Source of the DNA: Petasospora fabianii
Lineage: Eukaryota > Ascomycota > Saccharomycetes > Phaffomycetales > Wickerhamomycetaceae
Assembly: GCA_022641835.1 (NCBI GenBank)
Contig: CP048721.1
Span: 389,599 to 453,598 of the forward strand
Length of the DNA: 64,000 nt
Direction of reading: 5' to 3'
Shown here: piece after piece, positions 57,924 through 64,000 of the stretch
How the letters are laid out: each line of letters opens with the position of its first letter
How positions within the stretch are numbered: position 1 is the stretch's first letter
Translations under genes and position numbers: made by a program
Notes under the pieces: model-generated
The model's database searches: none
Seen by the model: the letters and a program-made list of their open reading frames with translations, nothing else
What the model was told of the DNA's origin: nothing

Positions 57924-58632
57924 TCAAACTGTGGTCTTCTCTAAAGATTCGTATGGAGGGAGCTTGAAGCCCCACTGTTCCTCACCGGCTCTTGTCTCGT
58001 AGTACTTCTTGAGATCGATACCGTGATATTCATGGGTGAAGAAAGAGAACCATGGGAAGAAGAACAATGCATGCTGTGAGTTCTTGGAGTTTCTCATGGC
58101 AACATCCTGTAAGTTCTCAGGCATGGATGGCTTTGAACCGAATGGTGGTTTACCCTCACTTAGATTCTTCTTCACTTGGAATCTGTCCATCTTGACCTCT
58201 CTGGCGTTTTCTGCATGACCCCAAAATCTCTTAGATGATCTGTTGTAAACCAATATAAACCCACTCACGAATCCGAGTAAGCCACAAACTCTGAGTGCGG
58301 AGTTGGATGGTTTGATGTAGGTACGTCCGTTGATTGGGTCCATCATCTCAAAGAGGGTAAGGGCAGCCGGGAATCCCACGGTGGAGCCAGCCCATGTGGC
58401 ATAGTCCATTGGTCTGAAGAAGGAGACGACACGGGTGAATTGTGGATCTGGGTCAATGACCTGTGGGGAAGAGCTGATGTTAGTAAAGGTTTGTATGAGG
58501 AGGTGGACGACGACTAACCCCACTCGTGTATGAGGGTGAGGGAGTCGACATGCTCCCAAAGGACCTGAAGCTTACCTCGTAGGGTGCTAGTGTGGCGATA
58601 TGCATTGCAGGAGAGCTTGAAAGAGCAGACAT
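57924..58632 (-). CDS. Respiratory complex I accessory subunit (20.9 kDa type), two exons
   Basis: Homologue of the fungal NADH:ubiquinone oxidoreductase 20.9 kDa accessory subunit (N. crassa nuo20.9, probably NUXM of Yarrowia). Exon 1 is 58576-58632 (19 codons, MSALSSSPAMHIATLAPYE) and exon 2 is 57924-58460. The 115-nt intron has a GTAAGC donor, TACTAAC branch (58479-58485) and CACAG acceptor, and joins in phase to VIDPDPQFTRVV. Product 197 residues. Family marks: FFRPMDYATWAGSTVGFPAALTLFE, shown here as RPMDYATWAGS; a membrane helix (LRVCGLLGFVSGFILVY); SSKRFWGHAENAREV; and FFPWFSFFTHEYHGIDL. A nuclear complex I gene excludes Saccharomycetaceae, in which complex I is lost. It is divergent from thioredoxin. 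Confidence 0.88.
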
Positions 58633-59227
58633 TATGGGCACTGGTGAGAAAGCGATGTGTCAAAGCAGCAGTCCGTGTCGTTTTATGGGATAAGAGGTCA
58701 AAGGAAATCACCCCACAAGTAAACGGATGCAGCGGCGGGGGCAGCAGCGGTGTGAGTTTGTTAGTGCTGAGAGCTACGCTGGCGGTGGCTTTGCGATGGT
58801 GAGTTTCCGTCCTGAAATATACGCTAGCGGAGTTTCCTTCCCCTGGCCGCTATACACACCTCGCGCATAGATGGACCAAGCCTATCGTCTTTGTCATCTC
58901 CGACAGATAGGCGACGATCCAGGGGGGTCCTATTGTTCTGGAATATCGAAGAACGTCAACCAAGATCCGACGTCACTAAAATCCCAACCGATTTATCAGC
59001 AGAAAATAACACACATACAGGCATTGTTCGGTATTTGACAGGAGGCAAAGGGTGTGGCTCTGTCTTGTGGGCCGCGCCAAACGCGCGATTAGTAAAGCGC
59101 GGTCGTTCGTCGTGGACGATATAAAAAGCCGAAAGGACCCGCTTCTTTATTGATAATCCCTAATTTCATGCAGAACAAGCTTCATTGCCAACCCACAAAC
59201 CCAACCCTACCTTCATAGCATATCACA
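58633..59227. other. Bidirectional promoter between the complex I subunit and thioredoxin
   Basis: A 595 bp divergent region. The thioredoxin side carries a Yap1 element and a TATA box, listed separately. Short ORFs here (for example 58891-59124) are not gene-like. Confidence 0.5.
59089..59127 (+). promoter_or_regulatory. Yap1 response element and TATA box of the thioredoxin gene
   Basis: TTAGTAA (59089-59095), the Yap1 response element, lies 133-139 bp upstream of the ATG and TATAAAAA (59120-59127) about 100 bp upstream. Yap1 activation of TRX2 under oxidative stress is classic in S. cerevisiae, and the same element is at a fitting position here. Confidence 0.65.
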
Positions 59228-59539
59228 ATGGTTACCCAGATCAAGACTGCCGAGGAGTTCAAGACTGCCATCTCCGAGTCCAAGCTCGTTGTTGTTGACT
59301 TCTTTGCCACCTGGTGCGGTCCTTGCAAGATGATTGCCCCATTGCTCGAGAAGTTCTCTGAGCAGCACACCGACGCTGTCTTCTACAAGCTCGATGTTGA
59401 CGAGGTTGGTCAGGTTGCCCAGGAGCAGGAGGTTTCTGCCATGCCAACTATCATCTTCTACAAGAATGGTCAGGTTGTCGACAAGGTTATCGGTGCTAAC
59501 CCTAACGCCATCAAGGCTAAGATCACTGCCAACTTGTAA
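59228..59539 (+). CDS. TRX2: Cytosolic thioredoxin
   Basis: Small dithiol oxidoreductase reducing peroxiredoxins, ribonucleotide reductase and PAPS reductase. The 103-residue protein has the active site WCGPCK (C30, C33), the buried FFATW strand (VVDFFATWCGP) and cis-proline P73 in VSAMPTIIFYKNG. Length equals S. cerevisiae Trx1/Trx2 (103-104), and there is no presequence, so it is cytosolic/nuclear rather than Trx3-like. Location near CIR1 and TDA10 matches TRX2. Strongly biased codons (GTT, GTC, AAG, CTC) suggest high expression. A 10-bp-arm hairpin lies about 130 bp past the stop. Confidence 0.96.
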   Translation: MVTQIKTAEEFKTAISESKLVVVDFFATWCGPCKMIAPLLEKFSEQHTDAVFYKLDVDEVGQVAQEQEVSAMPTIIFYKNGQVVDKVIGANPNAIKAKITANL

Positions 59540-61146
59540 GGTTACTGCTCTCGCTAACGATAGAAAATACGGGATGTCTCTAAGGAGACGGACGTTTCAG
59601 GCTTTTAACGAATTCACATTGTACTCTGGTTTATTCTTGATCCTCTTCCGTAGAATTCTTCATTTGTATCTCGGCCGGTGCGCCGAGATACGGTACACTT
59701 CGCTCCGAGTATCTAGCCTTCATCTCCATCTCTGTATTCAATCGACTCGCCATTATAAAATTAATCACTATAAACCTACAATGGCTAATATTCACAACTC
59801 AATCGTGTTTTTATCTTCCCCGAGACCAGCTTGATCTAGACAACTGCTGCGCAATTCGCCGTTGAAAACGCGTTTGCAGCAAGTACTTGCGGAATTGCTT
59901 TTTCTTTATGACCGAGGTCAATTGAACCTCGACTTGGATTGGTTTTCTGGGGAAAAATGCATTCTTGTCTCTATAGTTTGATCTATTGGTGGGGCATTGA
60001 AGCTCATTTGCAGAAGAGTCAATTCTCACTTCTGAAGATAGTGTTAACAAAAATGGACTCTATTCAAAGAACTTAAATTTTGAACATAAACACTTTCACT
60101 AAGAAGAGTAGTTCCTGATCTCTTGCCAAACTGATTGGTATGCGCGCGGGATGATCTAGCTCCCGACACCCGGACATCATTTTATCACTAATATACTTTC
60201 CTTCTTGATACAATAACGTCTTAACCGTACTCTTTAATAACTCTAATATCTCCTCAAAAATTAGAAAAAATTTAAAGAAACTAGTTCTTTATCTTAAGTT
60301 ACCTAAACCATCAAGACCAATAAATTTTTGAAATTTAAAATATATATTCTTCCAGAATATCAAGTAGCATTACCAAATTTTAACTTTAGAGTACTCCTTA
60401 AAGCAATAATATTAATTTCCCATTATACTCAATAGCTCAAATAGAAATTGTAGGTAATAATTGGGTACACAGTTAATCAATGAGAATGAAGAATATCTTT
60501 CATTTCTTCAAATTCTACACATTAAACTCTTCGGTATCAACATGTGGCCCTGGCTACGCTTAGACGTATAATACATCACAGCTGGTAAACGTATACCAGC
60601 ATGAATGAGTCATTATAAAGTGTCAGGACTTGAATAATTAGACTCACAGCTGTACCACTATCTAATCGGAGCTTAACACTATAAACATGGCACTTTTGCA
60701 GGTTGTCTACCATGTCATACCACCGATTAGTCAATACGTGCTCAGCCTTATCTCGATAACAAAAGCTAACAAAATGACCTCAGAAGAAAAGCGGAGCTTG
60801 AATATAGCCAAGTAAGCGAGTGCTCCCTCATTCTCAATGAATACATCCAAGCGGCTTTGTATTATGTGTCTGCTCTGACTGCTTGACCGATGTAGGCTGC
60901 TCACCACAATACTCGTGAGCAGAGCGATCTATGAAATGTCAATGATCCTATTAGTTGCAGTCCTAAAAAATCGACCCATGATAATAACAAGTACGTGATA
61001 TCTAGATGAATTAAACTGGTAGAATATAAAAGATGTGCGTTGGTCAGAAAGAGAATGCAATGCCGTCACCAACGAAGAAAAGGAAGAGTATTACAGCGTC
61101 GCTAGCATGAAATCAGCCGATGACGCTTATGGGTATGAAAGTCAAA
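59540..61146. other. AT-rich convergent region between thioredoxin and the wall protein gene
   Basis: A 1.6 kb stretch. The first 350 bp include the hairpin at 59666-59691. About 60180-60560 is strikingly AT-rich (A/T runs such as TTTAAAATATATATTC), with no gene. It could hold a replication origin or remains of a decayed element, but no clear consensus was found and this stays open. No ORF with coding character. Confidence 0.45.
59666..59691 (+). terminator. Perfect hairpin in the thioredoxin 3' region
   Basis: Arms GTATCTCGGC (59666-59675) and GCCGAGATAC (59682-59691) around the 6-base loop CGGTGC, about 127 bp past the thioredoxin stop. It is likely within the 3' UTR or just after it. Yeast termination does not normally use hairpins, so it may instead affect mRNA stability; the type label is only positional. 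Confidence 0.5.
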
Positions 61147-63610
61147 CTAGATGAAGAGAGCAACAAAAAGAGCAACAATGGTAGTACCGGCCGTGGTGAT
61201 GCGAGAGGCAGAAGCCTCATATGTAGAAACAGAACCCTGTTCTGAACCGGAGGATGAAGAGACAGAAGATGTAGACTCAACAGTCTCGGTGGTGCCAGAA
61301 ACGGTAGAAGTAACTTCAACAGTCTGAGTAGAAACACTGTTGTCACTAGAGACAGCGGCATCAGAAGTGGCAACTTCTGTAGAAGCAACAGTAGTTTCAG
61401 TCTCAGCCACAGTGGTGGAAGCACCAGAAATGACAGAAGTAACAGAGACTGTCTGAGTGGCGGCCTCATCCACAACAGAACTCAATGGACAGTACGTAGT
61501 GTACTCAGTAACCACACCAGACTCAGTGGTAGTGACAACAGTGACACCAGTGGTCACTGCGGTCTCCGAACAAGCGTCGTTGGAACAAGAAGTAACAGTG
61601 ATGACAGTGGTGGAAGCCTCATCATCAACCACAGTGGAGGAACCAACTGTAGCTGTTGACTCCGACTCAGTTAGTGGACAATAAGTTGTGTACTCAGTGA
61701 CAACGCCGGAATCAGTAGTACTAACAACAGTGACACCAGTGGTGACAGCCAAAGTAGAGCAATCGTTGTCAGAACAGGATGTGATAGTGATAACAGTGGT
61801 GGAGAGATTGCCATCAGTAGCAGTTGAAGTGATCTGAGCAGAAGCAGCAGAAGAAGCCCCAGAGATAGCGGAAGAGGAGGAGGCACTCAAGGAAATAGCA
61901 GAGGACTCAACAGCGGATGACCCCGATGATGGTTTGACAGAAGATTCAACGGCAGATGACTGAGAAGAGACAGCCTCAATAGATGATGACTGACCAAGGA
62001 AAGATTCTGTAGAAGACTCAATACCAGAGGCTGCTTGATTACTTGAAGACGTCTCAATGATAGCGCTCTCAGAAGAGGAGGTAGCAAAAGAAGAACCAAC
62101 TGAAGAGGAAGAAGAAGAGGAAGAGGAAGAGGAAGAGGAGGCATCAGCTGTAATAGTGCTGGATAAACTGAATGATGTAGTTGCTCTCTTCAGCAGCTTC
62201 TTGCCATCAGCGGTAACAATCTCGAGGAGAACATCAGTTGTGATGGAGGACCCAGAGAGGAAAGTGGCGTCAACCTGGAAGATTAATGAATCGGCAGCAT
62301 CAATGGCAAAGTCTGCAACTATAGACACAGAGTCGGAAGTAACAGTGATATCAGCATCAGACGACTTATCAGAAGATCCCACAGTTACGGAAGAAGAATC
62401 GAATTGGAAGTCACCATCAGCCTTGGTAAACTTAGCTGTGACAGAGGTCCATGTGCCGAAGGATCCTGGAATCTCCAAAGACCAGTATGGAGAGCCACCG
62501 TTATAGTTACCGACAAGGATGGGCTCAGCAGGAGAGGATGATTCAGAAATAGGCTCAGAGGAGAGAGATGACAAAGATTCAGAGGAAACAGAATGGGAAA
62601 TTTCACTGGTATCAGAGTTTGTAACCGAGGATGGTGTAGATGACTGAATAGTTGAAGAAGCAACAGGTGATACATCGGAAGAGTCAACGGAAGAAGCATC
62701 AGATGAAACAAAAGTAGACTTAGCAGTCTCCGTGGAGACGTAAAGAGAGGAGTCAGAAGCAGAAGTAGAGAAAGCAAATGACGATTGGGAAGAAGAGACT
62801 GCAGAAGAGTATGATGATCCAACTGAATCATAAGAGGAAGATTCAGACAAGACAACGGAGGACTCAACCGATGAATACGACGAAGCATCAGCGGAAAGAG
62901 AAGACTCCTCAAAGAATGAGCTCATTGAAGAGTACTCAATAGCTGAAGAAGTATCGTAAGTTGGTCTGAAGATAATATCAACATTACTCTGGGCCTTGTG
63001 GGAACAAACACTCTCATAGTACCAGCCGTAACCGGTAGTGGCACAGTATTCATAGCCCTGGTCGTAAGTGGTGTACTTCAAGTTCAATCTCGAACTGTCA
63101 CAAGAGTAAGAGTACAAAATTCTAGTACCATTGGTGAGTGTTACCAAGAACATGTAACCGTAACAGACTGACCTGGAGTAGTTGGAGTTGAGGATATAGT
63201 AAGCACCCTCTTGCAAGTTGACTGTGAAAGTGGAGTTAGCAATAGCTCTTGGGTCAACGAAGGAGGTCAACATAGTGGTTCCAGTGAGCCACTGAATATC
63301 AGCAACATCGGTACGATCCTCAGTGAAGTTCAAGAAGAAGTACGTCTTGTAGGTCAAAAGGTTTGTGGCAGAGTCGTTGTGGGCAATTGTCCAAGAGGTT
63401 GCAATGGCTGGAATGACACCAGAGGCACTAATGGTACTCACAGTAGTAACACAGTCGGTGTCTGCAGCGCCGGAAGTGTATTCGAAGTGGTATGAGAGTG
63501 GAGTAGTGACAGTATAGGTAGTAGCAGTGTATGTGGTGTCAGTGGCAGTGTTCGTGTAGGACTTTGATGTAGATGAGGAAGAGGTGGAAGTCGATGTTGA
63601 AGAGGAAGAG

Positions 63611-63647
<37 letters not shown>

Positions 63648-64000
63648 CGACAGGAGCCACAGAGGAAGAGGAACCGGCAGGAGCTTCAGAAGAAGCAGCA
63701 GAGGCCTCAGAGGAAGCAGCAGGACCCTCAGAGGAAGCGGCAGAAGCCTCAGAAGAAGCGGCAGGAGCCTCAGAGGAAGAGGAACCAGCAGGAGCCTCAG
63801 AAGAAGCGGCAGGAGCCTCAGAGGAAGAGGAACCGGCAGGAGCCTCAGAAGAAGAGGAACCGGCAGGAGCCTCAGAGGAAGAGGAGGAAGCAACCTGAGA
63901 CGAAGAGGAAGAGGAAGGAGCCTGAGACGAAGAGGACGACGATACGATGGAGGAAGAAGAGGAGGAGGAACCGGCAGGAGCCTCAGAGGAAGAGGAACCG
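61147..64000 (-). CDS. Ser-rich GPI-anchored flocculin-like cell-wall protein (5' end outside window)
   Basis: C-terminal part of a large wall adhesin-type protein. The minus frame is open from 61147 to the window edge. The Met-like codon at 63660 is actually GTG, so the gene starts beyond 64000. From N to C: Ser/Glu/Ala/Pro tandem repeats (63660-64000; units GSSSSEAPA and AASSEAS); a Ser run; a compact Cys-containing domain (about 63510-62960, with PLSYHFEYTSGAADTDC, WTIAHNDSATNLL, YEYCATTGYGWYYESVC); a long Ser-rich stalk; a second beta-rich domain (about 62515-62190, GSPYWSLEIPGSFGTW); and two flocculin type 3-like repeats with ITSCSDNDCS and GVVTEYTTYCPL, 189 bp apart. The hydrophobic tail TTIVALFVALFI after small residues is a GPI-attachment signal. 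Wall anchoring and adhesion are inferred. Confidence 0.85.
61460..61815 (-). repeat. Two flocculin type 3-like protein repeats
   Basis: Two copies of a roughly 40-residue module (starting TVITITSCSDNDCS and TVITVTSCSNDACS, each ending GVVTEYTTYCPL) are spaced by 189 bp, i.e. 63 codons. Each has three Cys residues. They lie near the C terminus of the wall protein, the usual position of this repeat family in Flo-type proteins. Confidence 0.8.
63665..64000 (-). repeat. Coding minisatellite in the wall-protein gene (21- and 27-bp units)
   Basis: Interleaved tandem units encode 7-residue (AASSEAS/AASSEAP-like) and 9-residue (GSSSSEAPA) repeats. They extend from about 63665 to the window edge and probably beyond. 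Such in-frame repeats commonly vary in number between strains and change wall-protein length. Confidence 0.8.

Noticed and set aside
63658-63660. Apparent start of the Ser-rich wall protein at 63660
   Set aside because: The codon is GTG and the frame stays open upstream to the window edge, so this is an internal position.
63584-63898. Glu/Ala-rich ORF on the plus strand
   Set aside because: It is the antisense of the Ser-rich coding repeats of the wall protein.
1-64000. CRISPR arrays, rRNA genes, complete transposons, integrated virus
   Set aside because: No regularly spaced direct repeats with unique spacers, no rRNA-like sequence, and no reverse transcriptase, integrase, transposase catalytic core or long terminal repeats were seen.

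Overview
This is a 64 kb piece of a budding-yeast (Saccharomycotina) nuclear chromosome. Evidence: gene-dense, mostly intronless eukaryotic genes; short introns with GTATGT/GTAAGT donors and TACTAAC-type branch points; and proteins recognisable as Avo1, Rex4, Ira, Rpl27, Pkh, Rap1, Coq2, Utp23, Rad6, Pkp2, Hpc2, Ybp, Sur7, Atg16, Dun1, Tda10, Cir1 and thioredoxin. CTG codons fall on invariant leucines of the Dun1-like kinase (53924 and 54128), so CTG reads as Leu and the CUG-Ser clade is unlikely. A nuclear gene for a respiratory complex I accessory subunit (57924-58632) argues against Saccharomycetaceae, which lost complex I. Pichiaceae or Phaffomycetaceae are plausible; the species cannot be named from sequence alone.

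Layout. 1-11.5 kb: AVO1 (5' end off the window), REX4 and a giant RasGAP (IRA), neighbours also in S. cerevisiae (TORC2 and Ras control). 11.5-15.2 kb: 3.7 kb with no convincing gene. 15.2-25.3 kb: RPL27, a PDK1-like kinase (PKH), a Gfd2/YDR514C-like DEDDh protein, an unidentified membrane protein and RAP1. 25.9-37.6 kb: COQ2, UTP23, then GEP7, RAD6, PKP2, HPC2 and YBP; apart from HPC2 this matches the S. cerevisiae YGL057-YGL060 cluster. 37.6-40.6 kb: another 3 kb gene-free stretch. 40.6-51.6 kb: amino-acid permease, SUR7-family protein, a BED-finger protein with a hAT-like segment, a multipass membrane protein and a large conserved-looking unknown. 51.8-59.5 kb: ATG16, DUN1, an unknown coiled-coil protein, TDA10, CIR1, the complex I subunit and thioredoxin (TDA10/CIR1/TRX2 are also close together in S. 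cerevisiae). 59.5-61.1 kb: AT-rich convergent intergenic DNA. 61.1-64.0 kb: C-terminal part of a Ser-rich, GPI-anchored flocculin-like wall protein that runs off the window.

Five genes need splicing to give full proteins: RAD6 (two introns), YBP, ATG16, DUN1 and the complex I subunit. I derived their exon borders by eye, and each gives an intact frame. Several promoters carry matching regulatory sites: Tbf1/Cbf1-like sites before RPL27, a telomere-type Rap1 site before RAP1, MCB/SCB boxes before DUN1, a Yap1 element before thioredoxin, GATA boxes before the permease and an E-box/CRE composite before YBP. No CRISPR array, rRNA or convincing tRNA was seen. I found no obviously new multi-gene system. 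The most unusual items are the hairpin-rich RAD6 intron, the RAP1 self-site, the truncated hAT-like BED protein and the two large gene-free stretches.
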